Positions 26,085-35,186 of a stretch of DNA of 64,000 nucleotides are shown piece after piece. Both the position numbers and the translations under genes were made by a program. Location of the stretch: positions 124,001 to 188,000 of the forward strand of contig PGZO01000004.1 of the NCBI GenBank assembly GCA_002841375.1. The letters run 5' to 3'. The stretch's first letter is position 1; every line of letters begins with the position of its first letter. The notes under the pieces are model-generated. The model did no database searches and had not been told where the DNA came from. It saw nothing but the letters and a program-made list of their open reading frames with translations. The stretch comes from Firmicutes bacterium HGW-Firmicutes-7 (GTDB taxonomy: Bacteria; Bacillota; Clostridia; Lachnospirales; Vallitaleaceae).

Positions 26085-26804
26085 TTATATTAAAAATGTG
26101 ACGAGTAAAAAGAGACATTGAGAAACCTCAACAGTCATCCCCATAATATCGCCAGTGATGCCGGATAGTTTTTTGCTAATAACTTTGGTCATAAGAAAAA
26201 CCAATGCATAAGTAATACTAATAGGAATTAAACTTTTAATATCCAGTGCAGCGCCAATTGCGAAAGATAGAACAATGGAATAGATTACATGCTTGACACC
26301 TGCGGCGTCCACAATGATTTTTCCCATTCCTTTTTCTTTGGCGTAGGATGAAACGCCTGCAGCGAGCAAAATGGAGCATCTACCTACTAAAGGAAATAGT
26401 AGAATATAGATCCAATTCACATGTTGGAATAAAATAATAAGGGTAATGAAATATAGAATAAGTCCAATAACGCCAAAAGAACCGATTCGGCTGTCTTGCA
26501 TAATTTCAAAAATCCTGACTTTATCTCTACCACTAAATAGTCCATCAAAAGAATCAGCTAAACCGTCCAGATGGAGACCACCGCTTAAGAATATATAGCT
26601 TATTACCAAGACTAAAGCTAAAACATCAGTCTCTTTTGTCAAGGATAAAAAGCCCCAATGAACTGCGGATAAAATACCACCTATGATCAACCCAATAATC
26701 GGGTAAAACCAAATGCTACCAGCAAAGTCATTTTCATCCACTTTATAGCGATTGGGTATGTAGAGCCTTGTCAAAAATGTGAGTGCCAAAATAAATTGTT
26801 TCAC
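26085..26804 (-). CDS. cobS: Adenosylcobinamide-GDP ribazoletransferase (cobalamin synthase)
   Basis: CobS is the membrane enzyme that joins adenosylcobinamide-GDP and alpha-ribazole phosphate. I place the start at the GTG at 26804, six bases after AAAGGAGC, giving 239 residues beginning MKQFILALTFLTRLYIPN; an ATG farther upstream would add 27 residues with no RBS. GGLHLDGLADSFDGLFSG with its conserved aspartates, DSRIGSFGVIGLIL and repeated hydrophobic helices fit the family. Its substrate donors CobT and CobU are encoded 17 kb away. It forms a two-gene unit with cobC. Confidence 0.92.
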   Translation of the reverse strand: MKQFILALTFLTRLYIPNRYKVDENDFAGSIWFYPIIGLIIGGILSAVHWGFLSLTKETDVLALVLVISYIFLSGGLHLDGLADSFDGLFSGRDKVRIFEIMQDSRIGSFGVIGLILYFITLIILFQHVNWIYILLFPLVGRCSILLAAGVSSYAKEKGMGKIIVDAAGVKHVIYSIVLSFAIGAALDIKSLIPISITYALVFLMTKVISKKLSGITGDIMGMTVEVSQCLFLLVTFLI

Positions 26805-26856
26805 TGTAAGCTCCTTTTTTGTTTCAAGGTGTTTTTGTAAGGAATTGTTTAATACT

Positions 26857-26885
26857 ATTATATAGTCTAACATCTGTTTCGGCAA
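26857..26885 (-). promoter_or_regulatory. Promoter of cobS-cobC
   Basis: On the minus strand TTGCCG and TATAAT are separated by 17 bases, about 50 bases before the cobS start codon. There is no room for a cobalamin riboswitch between this promoter and the gene. Confidence 0.65.
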
Positions 26886-26890
26886 GGTTA

Positions 26891-26924
26891 AATAAAAGCA
26901 CCTAATCGTTTGATTAGATGCTTT
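26891..26924 (-). terminator. Terminator after lsrR-lsrK-cupin
   Basis: On the minus strand AAAGCATCTAATC and GATTAGGTGCTTT pair around a four-base loop, followed by TTTATT. It separates the cupin gene from the cobS promoter. Confidence 0.85.
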
Positions 26925-26936
26925 GGCTTTAGAATA

Positions 26937-27278
26937 TTATTCATGAACATCGATTTTGTCAACTTCTACATAGGGACCTAGTGTAGAGATCATCTTTACA
27001 ACCGCGTTTGAGTTATTGATTACATAATGTGTTTCTTTTGGTTCGATATGGATGAGCTGACCTTCTTTTAAAGTATGTTTGACACCGTCAACATAGATAT
27101 CTACTTCACCTTCGATAATATAAAAGTTTTCTTCCATAATTTCATGATAATGACCTTGAAAATCTTGACCTGCTTGAAACTGAACAATTGCGAAATTCGT
27201 ACGAGGACCTTTCATCAAATATTTTGGGCCACTATCACCAAAACGAAATTCCTTATCTTTTTCATCAACAATAAACAT
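26937..27278 (-). CDS. Small cupin-domain protein next to lsrK
   Basis: This is a 113-residue single-domain cupin. GHYHEIMEENFYIIEGEVDIYVDG carries motif 1 (two His, a Glu and the G near the turn) and HIEPKETHYVIN carries motif 2 with its His, so a metal site looks complete. It starts 27 bases downstream of lsrK behind AAAAGGAGGCGAAT and ends at a terminator, so it belongs to the lsrR-lsrK transcript. Cupins of this size include sugar and keto-acid isomerases. Since lsrG is missing, it may process phosphorylated AI-2; this is an inference from position only. Confidence 0.85.
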   Translation of the reverse strand: MFIVDEKDKEFRFGDSGPKYLMKGPRTNFAIVQFQAGQDFQGHYHEIMEENFYIIEGEVDIYVDGVKHTLKEGQLIHIEPKETHYVINNSNAVVKMISTLGPYVEVDKIDVHE

Positions 27279-27305
27279 AAATTCGCCTCCTTTTTTAATT
27301 ATGTA

Positions 27306-28874
27306 TTAGATTCCCGGAGCAATCCACATATTTTTGGTTAATTTCTTGTCACTAAGTTTAAGTTGTGCAGCGTAAACTTCTCTCCAAGGTTGATACATTT
27401 CATTATATAAAGCGTGATTTTCGCTATTAGGGTAATAGGTTTCTTCCCATTGCACAATTCTTTTCACAGCATTATCTATGTTATCAAATATGCCTACCCC
27501 AATTCCTGCAAGAATGGCAGCACCTAGCGCTGTAGCTTCTTTTACTTTTGGAACATGTACAGGCAATCCTAAAACATCTGCCAATATTTGACACCAGAGA
27601 GGGCTCTTAGAAGCGCCTGATGCAAAAACGACCTCAGTGGGTTTGCTATTAGTAACTGAAGTAATGAGCTCCATATTTCCTTTTGTAACCAATGCAGCGT
27701 TTTCCATAATGGCTCTATAGAATGTAAAGCGGTTATACTTATTTGGATCTAATGAGAAATTTGTAAAGGTTGGGGCTGCATGTTTCCAACTAATATAATT
27801 CATAACATCTGAGAAAGTACACATCATTCCATAGCTGCCTGCTGGAATCTTCTCGGCTTCTATATTCATGTAGTAGTAAGGGTCTTTTCCGCTTTCTTCT
27901 GCTTTTTGTTTTTCGAGTTGACAAAAGGCATCTCTATACCAACGCATAACTAGACCTGGGAAAAAAGCGATTGCTTCGTATTGCCATATGTCTGGTAGTG
28001 CATGGCAATTTATACGGACGCGACATGCTGCATCCGTTTTTACTTCTCCAGTATTAAATTCATATTGCCAAAAGCTTCCACCAAATACTGCCGCTTGGGA
28101 AGGTGAGACGATACCAACTCCGATACTACCAAGTTGTGCGTCTCCACCACCAGCAACGACGGGCGTTCCTTCTGATAAACCAGTAGCGTTTGCCCCTTTT
28201 TGGCTTACAGGGGCTACCACAGTGCCGCTTTCAAAAACTGGCGGAAAAATATCTGACTTAATTTCACACTTTTCTGTTATGGTGGGATCCCAATTTCTTT
28301 TTTCTAAATTAAAAATACCTGTTGTACATCCATTGCTTGGCTCAGTTGACATAACCCCTGTTAACTTATAAATTAACCAATCATTAAACATGCTAATGGT
28401 TGCTGTATTTTCATAAATTTCAGGCATTTTATTTTTTACCCATAGTAACCGAGGGAGTGCCCCGAGGGCATATGTCTGCCCCGAGATGTCGTAAATCTCT
28501 TTTTCAAGATTTGAAGAACGACTGATTAATTCTGACACTTCGTCGTTAGCTCTTGCATCAACATTGGCACAAGCCCATATTTCATCGCCATTATCATCGT
28601 ATAAAACAATTCCTTCTCTCATGCAGGTGGTTGAAATACCTACGATGTCTCTTGGATCTATACAGGCATCGTTTAATACCTGATTAACACAGTTTGCAGC
28701 AAGGGACCAATTATACACCCAATCAAAATCCATAGAACCAGGAAAACGAGGGTCTTCTTTGTGCGTCCATTCTTGTTGAGAAACAGAGATCTGATTGCCA
28801 TCGGTGTCAAATAGTACAGCTCTTACACTACCAGTTCCTGCATCTAAAGCCATTAAGTATTTTTTCTTTTTCAT
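27306..28874 (-). CDS. lsrK: Autoinducer-2 kinase
   Basis: LsrK phosphorylates imported AI-2 (DPD), trapping it and creating the ligand of LsrR. The 522-residue FGGY kinase starts at the ATG behind GGAGGTAATTGTA. YLMALDAGTGSVRAVLFD, CMREGIVLYDDNGDEIWACANVDARA, VVAGGGDAQLGSIGVGIV and the C-terminal WIAPGI match remembered E. coli LsrK along the whole chain. FASGASKSPLWCQILADVLG is the late ATP-site motif. It lies 36 bases downstream of lsrR. It is clearly distinct from the YgcE-type kinase at 21696. Confidence 0.95.
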   Translation of the reverse strand: MKKKKYLMALDAGTGSVRAVLFDTDGNQISVSQQEWTHKEDPRFPGSMDFDWVYNWSLAANCVNQVLNDACIDPRDIVGISTTCMREGIVLYDDNGDEIWACANVDARANDEVSELISRSSNLEKEIYDISGQTYALGALPRLLWVKNKMPEIYENTATISMFNDWLIYKLTGVMSTEPSNGCTTGIFNLEKRNWDPTITEKCEIKSDIFPPVFESGTVVAPVSQKGANATGLSEGTPVVAGGGDAQLGSIGVGIVSPSQAAVFGGSFWQYEFNTGEVKTDAACRVRINCHALPDIWQYEAIAFFPGLVMRWYRDAFCQLEKQKAEESGKDPYYYMNIEAEKIPAGSYGMMCTFSDVMNYISWKHAAPTFTNFSLDPNKYNRFTFYRAIMENAALVTKGNMELITSVTNSKPTEVVFASGASKSPLWCQILADVLGLPVHVPKVKEATALGAAILAGIGVGIFDNIDNAVKRIVQWEETYYPNSENHALYNEMYQPWREVYAAQLKLSDKKLTKNMWIAPGI

Positions 28875-28910
28875 TACAATTACCTCCAATCACATCAACT
28901 TTGTGGAATA

Positions 28911-29840
28911 CTATTCAAACTCAATCAGTTGCTGAGCAGTATTTTCATCTGTAATTAGAACATCAAGATAAGATCCCATTAAAGCAGCTCTTATAGCAGA
29001 GACTTTACTGTTTCCAGCGGCTATACCAATGACATTATCTAACGCTTTGATCGCGGAAAGAGGCGTACTAATAAGACGAGCGTCAATTTCGCTATCAATA
29101 AGCGTACCGTTCTTATCAATAAAATGACATAAGATATCCCCGACTGCCCCTTGCATACTCAATAGTAAAAAGTCATTATGATTTAGAATGGATGATTTGA
29201 TGATCGTTGCATCATTATTCATCGCACCTATTCCTATGATTGTCATGCTTGCTAGTTTGGTCATGTTTTCAATTTCTTGAATTGAACTTTCGTTTTTCAT
29301 TGCGGTTGCCATCTCTTGTGAAGAAGCGATTAGTGGAGCTGGCATTAAATATAATTTTGTATTAAAGATATTTGATTGTGTGTTTGGTAAATAGTAACTA
29401 ACGCCTCCTGTTAATGAAACATAAGAAATTGTAGAATCAACATTATTAGCAAGATGATTCAATGTACGTGAGGGTGTATCTCCGTAGCCAAAATTAATGA
29501 AACAATCGCCTGTAATACGATTTCCTATATACATAGAAGCAGCCTTTGCGATCGTCTCGTTAACATCTTCACTGTTTGGATTGGTAGGGACAATATATGC
29601 ATCCTTTAAATTGTACTTTTGGATTAAGGCTTGTTCTAATTCCATTCTCTTGTTAAGGATAGAGCGAATCTGAAATTGTACAATACCTGTTTGTCTTGCC
29701 TTTTCTAACAATTTAATAACTCTCATTCTGGAAAGGCCTAAATGTTCTGATATCTCTTGCTGCGTCATATTTTCTAGATAGTAATACCATGCGGCTTTAA
29801 CCATTAAGCTTTCTTCGAATTCTTTTTCGGGTTTTTGCAT
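28911..29840 (-). CDS. lsrR: SorC-family transcriptional repressor of the lsr locus
   Basis: LsrR represses lsr genes until phospho-AI-2 binds. The 309-residue protein has an N-terminal helix-turn-helix (AWYYYLENMTQQEISEHLGLSRMRVIKLLEKARQTG, residues about 15-50, quoted in part by its signature QQEISEHLGLSR) and a C-terminal sugar-binding domain with INFGYGDTPSRTL, VSLTGGVSYYLP, IIGIGAMNNDATI and IGIAAGNSKVSAI. It resembles remembered E. coli LsrR throughout. It is divergent from lsrA across a 407-base gap. RBS AAAGGAGTGA lies 13 bases before the ATG. Confidence 0.93.
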   Translation of the reverse strand: MQKPEKEFEESLMVKAAWYYYLENMTQQEISEHLGLSRMRVIKLLEKARQTGIVQFQIRSILNKRMELEQALIQKYNLKDAYIVPTNPNSEDVNETIAKAASMYIGNRITGDCFINFGYGDTPSRTLNHLANNVDSTISYVSLTGGVSYYLPNTQSNIFNTKLYLMPAPLIASSQEMATAMKNESSIQEIENMTKLASMTIIGIGAMNNDATIIKSSILNHNDFLLLSMQGAVGDILCHFIDKNGTLIDSEIDARLISTPLSAIKALDNVIGIAAGNSKVSAIRAALMGSYLDVLITDENTAQQLIEFE

Positions 29841-30247
29841 AATTTTGTAGTCACTCCTTTGTGCATAATAGTCATTTGAAATATTGTATTATCCTAAACC
29901 GTACACTCTAGTAACAAATGTAACGTGTCAAAACATATGATTTTCTTCTTGAATAGTATATCAGTTATTTTTAGAGATGTCAATAATAAGAAAGAAGCAA
30001 AAAATGTGCCAATAAAAAGCACAGAATGAGCAAATTTAACCACAGGATTTACTTAAAAATTGCATAAGCTTTGCAGTAAATTGTAAGGTTTAACTATAAA
30101 AAAACGCTACACAAACAATATCTTTACTAAAATATCATTTTACCTGTTGACAAAAGCCGAAAAATAAACTATCATTTAGTCAGAAAAGCATAACAAATAT
30201 TTGACACTGAAACATATGTGCAAGCAAATAGTATAGGAGGAAGAAAA
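29841..30247. promoter_or_regulatory. lsrR-lsrA divergent control region
   Basis: This 407-base gap holds no gene. Leftward, a TTGTTA-18-GATAAT pair (near 29886-29915 on the minus strand) may serve lsrR. Rightward, the strong pair at 30147-30175 serves lsrA. Two ACATATG words (29933-29939 and 30210-30216) occur near the two ends and could belong to LsrR operators, but I cannot define a convincing palindrome. Confidence 0.5.
30147..30175 (+). promoter_or_regulatory. Promoter of lsrACDBF
   Basis: TTGACA and TATCAT are separated by 17 bases. The predicted start is about 65 bases before the lsrA ATG, leaving room for an operator in the leader. Confidence 0.75.
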
Positions 30248-31765
30248 ATGCAAGTAGTTGAAGCGCCACCTATTATGGATACAATGATATCCGTCCGAGG
30301 CATTTGTAAATGCTTTGCATCCAACTTAGTTTTGAAGGGAATTGATCTTGATGTCAGGTCAGGAGAGGTAGTGGCATTGATTGGTGGAAATGGTGCGGGG
30401 AAGAGTACCTTGATGAAGATTATTATGGGAATTTATCAACAAGATAAAGGAGATATTTTTCTAAGTGGGGAAAAGGTTAATTTGACAAAACCTGCATTAG
30501 CACTTGCTCACGGCATATATTTAGTTCCTCAAGAGCCTATGTTATTTCCGAATATGTCTGTTGAAGAAAATATTACACTTGGATTTAAAGATAAAAAAAA
30601 CGAATTACATACAAAAATATTATCTATTATGGAACAGTTGGGATGGAAGCTCAAGCTAGACCGAAAAGCAGATACACTTTCAATTGCGGAACAACAGCTT
30701 GTAGAAATTTTAAGAGGGCTATTAAGAAATGCAAAGATTCTAATTTTAGATGAACCTACTTCATCACTAACCTTTAATGAAGTTGAATCTTTATTTACAC
30801 TTATAGAAGATTTAAAGAATAAAGGAATTAGTATTTTCTATATTACACACCGTTTAACAGAAGTTTTTGAAATTGCTACCCATGTTGCAATTATGAGAGA
30901 TGGTGTAATTACGCTTAAAGGTCCAGTTGGTGAGTTTACAAAAGACGATCTTATTAAAGGCTTGTTGCCTCCTAATACAAATCTTAAAACGACTCAAAAA
31001 TCAGAGGTGCTTGATTATACGAAGCTAAAACCAATATTGGAACTCAAGAATTTTACTGGATATGGTTTTAAAGATATTAACTTAGAGGTTTGTTCAGGGG
31101 AAGTTTTAGGAGTAGCTGGTGTTGTTGGTGCCGGACGTACAGAATTTGCAACGACCATTTTTGGCATGGACGAGTTTATATCAGGTCAAGTGATTTTAGA
31201 TGGAGAAGAGATCACAGGCTTATCAACACGAACTGTTTTAGACAAAGGATTGAATTACTTGCCTGAAGATCGACACTTAAATGGTATTTTTAAAATTGGT
31301 GATGCAGCTTCAAACATTTCATCTGCACACTTAAGAAATTTAAGTAAGTTCTTCTTAAATAAGAAGGCCGAGGTTGCATTAGGTGAAAAATACATAAAAG
31401 ATTTTAGAATTAAGGTAACAGGGCAAAATCAGATCATGGGCTCTCTTTCGGGAGGCAACCAACAGAAAATTGCCATTGCTAGAGTATTATCTACGTCTCC
31501 GAAAGTGGTCATACTTGATGAACCAACACGAGGCGTTGATGCAGGAGCTAGAGGTGATGTATATGCCATTATTAGCCAACTAAAGAAACAAGGTGTTGCT
31601 GTCTTGCTTATTTCATCTGATTTTGAGGAAATAGTAGAATTAAGTGATCGAGTTGTTACCATGTATCAAGGAAGAATTAACCATAGATTTTCTAAAAATC
31701 AAATTGACTTAGACAATTTAACGGCAGCTTCATTTGGTGTATATGAGGAGGAAAATGTCCAATGA
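30248..31765 (+). CDS. lsrA: AI-2 ABC transporter ATP-binding protein
   Basis: This 505-residue protein has two fused ABC domains, as in all sugar-type importers of this class. The start is the ATG behind AGGAGGAAGAAAA. The first domain has LIGGNGAGKSTLMKII as Walker A and LILDEPTSSLTFNE as Walker B. In the second, Walker A is degenerate (GVVGAGRTEFA) while LSGGNQQKIAIARVL and VVILDEPTRGVDAGARG are intact, which is normal for the family. It powers uptake through LsrC and LsrD and overlaps lsrC by four bases. Confidence 0.93.
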   Translation: MQVVEAPPIMDTMISVRGICKCFASNLVLKGIDLDVRSGEVVALIGGNGAGKSTLMKIIMGIYQQDKGDIFLSGEKVNLTKPALALAHGIYLVPQEPMLFPNMSVEENITLGFKDKKNELHTKILSIMEQLGWKLKLDRKADTLSIAEQQLVEILRGLLRNAKILILDEPTSSLTFNEVESLFTLIEDLKNKGISIFYITHRLTEVFEIATHVAIMRDGVITLKGPVGEFTKDDLIKGLLPPNTNLKTTQKSEVLDYTKLKPILELKNFTGYGFKDINLEVCSGEVLGVAGVVGAGRTEFATTIFGMDEFISGQVILDGEEITGLSTRTVLDKGLNYLPEDRHLNGIFKIGDAASNISSAHLRNLSKFFLNKKAEVALGEKYIKDFRIKVTGQNQIMGSLSGGNQQKIAIARVLSTSPKVVILDEPTRGVDAGARGDVYAIISQLKKQGVAVLLISSDFEEIVELSDRVVTMYQGRINHRFSKNQIDLDNLTAASFGVYEEENVQ

Positions 31766-32775
31766 AAACTTTAAAAAATGCATTAAAGGCAAGGGAAATA
31801 TCCTCTTTAATCTTTTTAATAACGATTTTCCTACTGGTAGGAGCAATTAATCCAAATTTTTTACAAATCAAAAATTTATTTCTTATTTTTAACGGAAGCA
31901 TAGTGTATGTATTATTAGCTGTTGGTATTGCTTTTGTTATTATAAGTGGAGAGATTGATGTTTCTATAGGGGCAACCCTTGGGCTATCGGCAGCGGTATC
32001 AGCCACATTGCTGAGGGATGGAAATTCATGGATTGTGGCGGTTATTGCAGCATTGATTGTTGGTGCCACTGTAGGACTTATTAATGGTATTGGTGTTACC
32101 ATATTGAAGGTGCCCTCCATTATTATGACGTTAGGTATTAATGGTGTAGTTAGAGGATTGTCGTATGTATATACCAATGGCAAGTGGGTTGAAAATGTAC
32201 CATATGCTTTTAAATCAATTTCCCAGGCTACCATGTTAAATAGTTTAACTTATTTCTTTTCTGGTGCACTAGTTGTGGTGTTTATTGTACATATGCTATT
32301 AAATAAAACAGGTCGGGGACGATATTTTGCAGCAGTTGGAGACAATCAATGTGGTGCACAATTAATAGGAATCCCAGTAGATAGTACAAAAATTAAAGCA
32401 TTTATTATATGTGGAATTTTTGCAGCAATAGCAGGCGTAATTTATGTAAGTCGTGTTGGATTTGTTACACCTATGGCAGGTAATGGGTATGAAATGAAAG
32501 CCATTGCAGCTTGCGTTTTAGGCGGAATTAGCTTAACGGGTGGTCTTGGTACTGTTGTTGGAGCAGCTATTGGTGCTGTAATAATGTCATCTATTAGTAG
32601 AGTATTAGTATTCTTACAATTTTCATCAGATTATGATAATACCATAACAGGTATCTTGCTTATCATCATTGTTGTTGCAGACGCCTTAATTCAAAGACGT
32701 GTAACTGAAAATGCTCGAAGAGAGAGATTATCAGCGAGAACGTTATCTGATAAAGGAGGGTATAACAATGCATAA
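31762..32775 (+). CDS. lsrC: AI-2 ABC transporter permease
   Basis: This is a 337-residue membrane protein with about nine or ten hydrophobic helices and the permease signature IAFVIISGEIDVSIGATLGLSA near residue 55-75 and IAACVLGGISLTGGLGTVVGAAIGA near 250. It belongs to the ribose-type permease family. Start overlaps lsrA (ATGA) and the end overlaps lsrD by eight bases, so the transporter genes are tightly coupled. Its assignment as LsrC rather than a sugar permease rests on the neighbours lsrK, lsrR, lsrB and lsrF. Confidence 0.9.
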   Translation: MKTLKNALKAREISSLIFLITIFLLVGAINPNFLQIKNLFLIFNGSIVYVLLAVGIAFVIISGEIDVSIGATLGLSAAVSATLLRDGNSWIVAVIAALIVGATVGLINGIGVTILKVPSIIMTLGINGVVRGLSYVYTNGKWVENVPYAFKSISQATMLNSLTYFFSGALVVVFIVHMLLNKTGRGRYFAAVGDNQCGAQLIGIPVDSTKIKAFIICGIFAAIAGVIYVSRVGFVTPMAGNGYEMKAIAACVLGGISLTGGLGTVVGAAIGAVIMSSISRVLVFLQFSSDYDNTITGILLIIIVVADALIQRRVTENARRERLSARTLSDKGGYNNA

Positions 32776-33778
32776 GCTGTTATTGAAACATAAGTTATTA
32801 CGCTGGGAAAGTGGTTTGATTGCAATTTTGCTTTCCGAGATTGTTATATTTGGGATTTTGAACCCAAAATTTTTGCAAACAAGGGTATTAATGGGTAGTA
32901 TTAATGATTTTATCTCAATTTGTATTATATCCTTATTTGTAACTTTCGTATTGATCACAGGTGGGATGGATATTCAAGCAGGTTCTATTGTAGGATTGAC
33001 ATCGATTTCTCTTGGTGTATTATGGCAAGATGCAGGCTTGAATATTTGGACAGCTGTAGTTGTAGCAATTTTGATTGGTGCATTATGTGGTGCAATTAGT
33101 GGATTCTTCGTTGCATTTACTGGTGTGCAGGCCATGGTTGTCACACTAGGTGGGCAGTTCCTCTATTCCGGGTTGGCCTTGGCAGTCGTTAATCTATCTT
33201 CATCTACAGCGTTTGAAGGCATAAGCGGATATCCTAAATCATTTATCATGATTGGATCAGGAACATTTCTTGGCATACCGAACCAAGTGGTCATTTTTGG
33301 AGTGCTCATTATACTTGGCTATGTCTTGCTACATAAGACCAATTATGGAAGATATGTCTTTCTCTGTGGGATAAATAAAAAGGCAGCAGAGTATTCTGGT
33401 ATTAGAACAAAGTGGATTATTATGAGTACTTATATGCTTTCAGGTATGAGTGCATCCGTAGCAGGGATTATCTTGACAAGTTATTTAGGTTCTGCGAGAG
33501 CTGACCTTGGAAAAGAACTTACTTTGCCAATTATAACAGCCGTTGTACTCGGTGGTACTTCTAACTTAGGTGGAAAAGGTGGCGTTATTGGAACTGCATT
33601 AGCAGCAATTGTAATTGGCATTATGCGATTCGGATTAGTTATGGCCGGGCTATCAACCCAATACTTAGATATTCCAATTGGTGTATTGCTAGTCGTTGCA
33701 GTTGCTACGAGAACTGTAGGAAGCAATACCAAATTAATGAAAGCAATAAGTAAAAGATTTAAGTTTAAAAATGCTTAG
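32768..33778 (+). CDS. lsrD: AI-2 ABC transporter permease, second subunit
   Basis: The start is the ATG at 32768 behind AAAGGAGGGTATAAC, giving 336 residues; an upstream in-frame start lies deep within lsrC. VTFVLITGGMDIQAGSIVGLTS and ITAVVLGGTSNLGGKGGVIGTALA are the paired permease signatures. It is a typical multi-span membrane protein that would pair with LsrC to form the channel. The 83-base gap to lsrB contains only a short A/T-rich palindromic stretch (TAATTTTATTTATAATAATAAAAT-like). Confidence 0.9.
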   Translation: MHKLLLKHKLLRWESGLIAILLSEIVIFGILNPKFLQTRVLMGSINDFISICIISLFVTFVLITGGMDIQAGSIVGLTSISLGVLWQDAGLNIWTAVVVAILIGALCGAISGFFVAFTGVQAMVVTLGGQFLYSGLALAVVNLSSSTAFEGISGYPKSFIMIGSGTFLGIPNQVVIFGVLIILGYVLLHKTNYGRYVFLCGINKKAAEYSGIRTKWIIMSTYMLSGMSASVAGIILTSYLGSARADLGKELTLPIITAVVLGGTSNLGGKGGVIGTALAAIVIGIMRFGLVMAGLSTQYLDIPIGVLLVVAVATRTVGSNTKLMKAISKRFKFKNA

Positions 33779-33861
33779 TACAGGAAGTGTAATGGATTAT
33801 TATAATTTTATTTATAATAATAAAATTTGCAATATCTCAAATGGTTAAAGGAGGAAATGGT

Positions 33862-34980
33862 ATGAAGATGAAACTTTTAGGCATAGTATTATGCTTAGCC
33901 ATGGCGATGATTATGGCAACAGGGTGTGGAACACAAACTACACCAGCAACAACAGAACCAGACACTACTGAAAATGAAGGAACTGATGTAAAGGATGTTG
34001 AAGACAAGGACATTACGGTTACTTTTGTTCCAAAATTATCAGGCAATGCATTCTTTGAATCAGCAAATGTTGGTGCACAAGAATATGCAGCAAAAGTAGG
34101 GGGATATGTAGTTAACTATGATGGTAACCCAGAAGCATCCGTGGCAAATCAAGTAGCAATTATTAATAACGCTATTTCTCAAGGTGCTAACGCAATCAGT
34201 GTATCTTCAGTAGATGCTGCAGGATTAGATGAAGCTATGAAGAAAGCTTTAGCGGCTGGACTTGCTGTAACTACTTGGGATTCTGATGTAGGAAATGATG
34301 CTAGATCACTTATGGTATCTCAAGGAACACCAAAACAACTTGGTGAAATGTTAGTTGATATGGCTGCAGAGGGAATGGAAGATCCAAGTGCTAGCGATGT
34401 TACATATGCTTGGCATTATTCACAAGCAACAGTTGCTGATCAAAATTCATGGCAAGTTGCTGGCGAAGCTTATATTAAAGAAAAATATCCAAACTGGACG
34501 AATGTTGCACCTAAAAATTACTATAGTGAGCAAGATGCGGAGAAAGCAATTTCAGTTGGAGAATCTATTTTAACAGCTCATCCAGATATTACAGCAATTA
34601 TATGTAATGACTCTACTGCTTTACCAGGTCAAGCACAAGCTGCTCAAAATCTTGGTTTAACATCTAAAGATGTTGTTATTACGGGATTTGCTGCACCTAA
34701 CTCCATGAAAGATTATTGTCGTGCAGGAATTCTTGAAAGATGGGGCTTATGGGATTGTAAAGTTCAAGGTGCAATGGGAACTTATTTAGCTTATTGGTTG
34801 GCTGCAGGTAATACTTTTAAAGTTGGAGATATGATTGAAATTCCAGATATTGGTACGGTAGAAGTTATGCCAAATACAATTTTAGATCCAAATGCGTATA
34901 CAGCAGATGATTCAGGTGTTGTATTACTTCCTGAAAGAACAGTATTCGACATTAACAATATGGATAACTTTGATTTCTAA
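33862..34980 (+). CDS. lsrB: AI-2-binding lipoprotein
   Basis: The 372-residue precursor starts at the ATG behind GGAGGAAATGGT. It has a lipoprotein signal with lipobox MATGC near residues 18-22 and an acidic Thr-rich linker. The mature domain follows remembered E. coli LsrB: VPKLSGNAFF (AI-2-contacting Lys), TWDSDV (Asp), VADQNSW (Asp and Gln) and STALPGQAQ (Pro), ending VVLLPERTVFDINN. Of the six E. coli AI-2 contacts, the Ala two positions after the Pro is Gln here. Clostridial LsrB receptors with variant pockets are known to bind AI-2, so function is likely kept. Confidence 0.92.
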   Translation: MKMKLLGIVLCLAMAMIMATGCGTQTTPATTEPDTTENEGTDVKDVEDKDITVTFVPKLSGNAFFESANVGAQEYAAKVGGYVVNYDGNPEASVANQVAIINNAISQGANAISVSSVDAAGLDEAMKKALAAGLAVTTWDSDVGNDARSLMVSQGTPKQLGEMLVDMAAEGMEDPSASDVTYAWHYSQATVADQNSWQVAGEAYIKEKYPNWTNVAPKNYYSEQDAEKAISVGESILTAHPDITAIICNDSTALPGQAQAAQNLGLTSKDVVITGFAAPNSMKDYCRAGILERWGLWDCKVQGAMGTYLAYWLAAGNTFKVGDMIEIPDIGTVEVMPNTILDPNAYTADDSGVVLLPERTVFDINNMDNFDF

Positions 34981-35016
34981 ACAAAATTAAGGAGGCTGTT
35001 TCAGCCGACAGTAGTA

Positions 35017-35055
35017 AATTGCTCCCCCACTGCAGCTTGTGGTGGGGAAGCAATT
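35017..35055. other. Hairpin between lsrB and lsrF
   Basis: AATTGCT-CCCCAC pairs with GTGGGG-AGCAATT with one mismatch, around an 11-base loop. It sits in the 206-base gap between lsrB and lsrF and lacks a T tract, so it may stabilise the upstream message or set the ratio between transporter and aldolase. The ATTAAGTGAAG next to it is repeated after the GC-rich hairpins at 25.4 kb. Confidence 0.6.
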
Positions 35056-35186
35056 AAGTGAAGGACGATGATACATTAAAATTGCACAATCTCTAAACAG
35101 ACTAGCCAATAAGGATGTTTAGTTTTTATAAATCAAGTCAGAGGTGGAATTTTTCGTTCTACCGAGTTTAAAAGGAGGATAATAAA

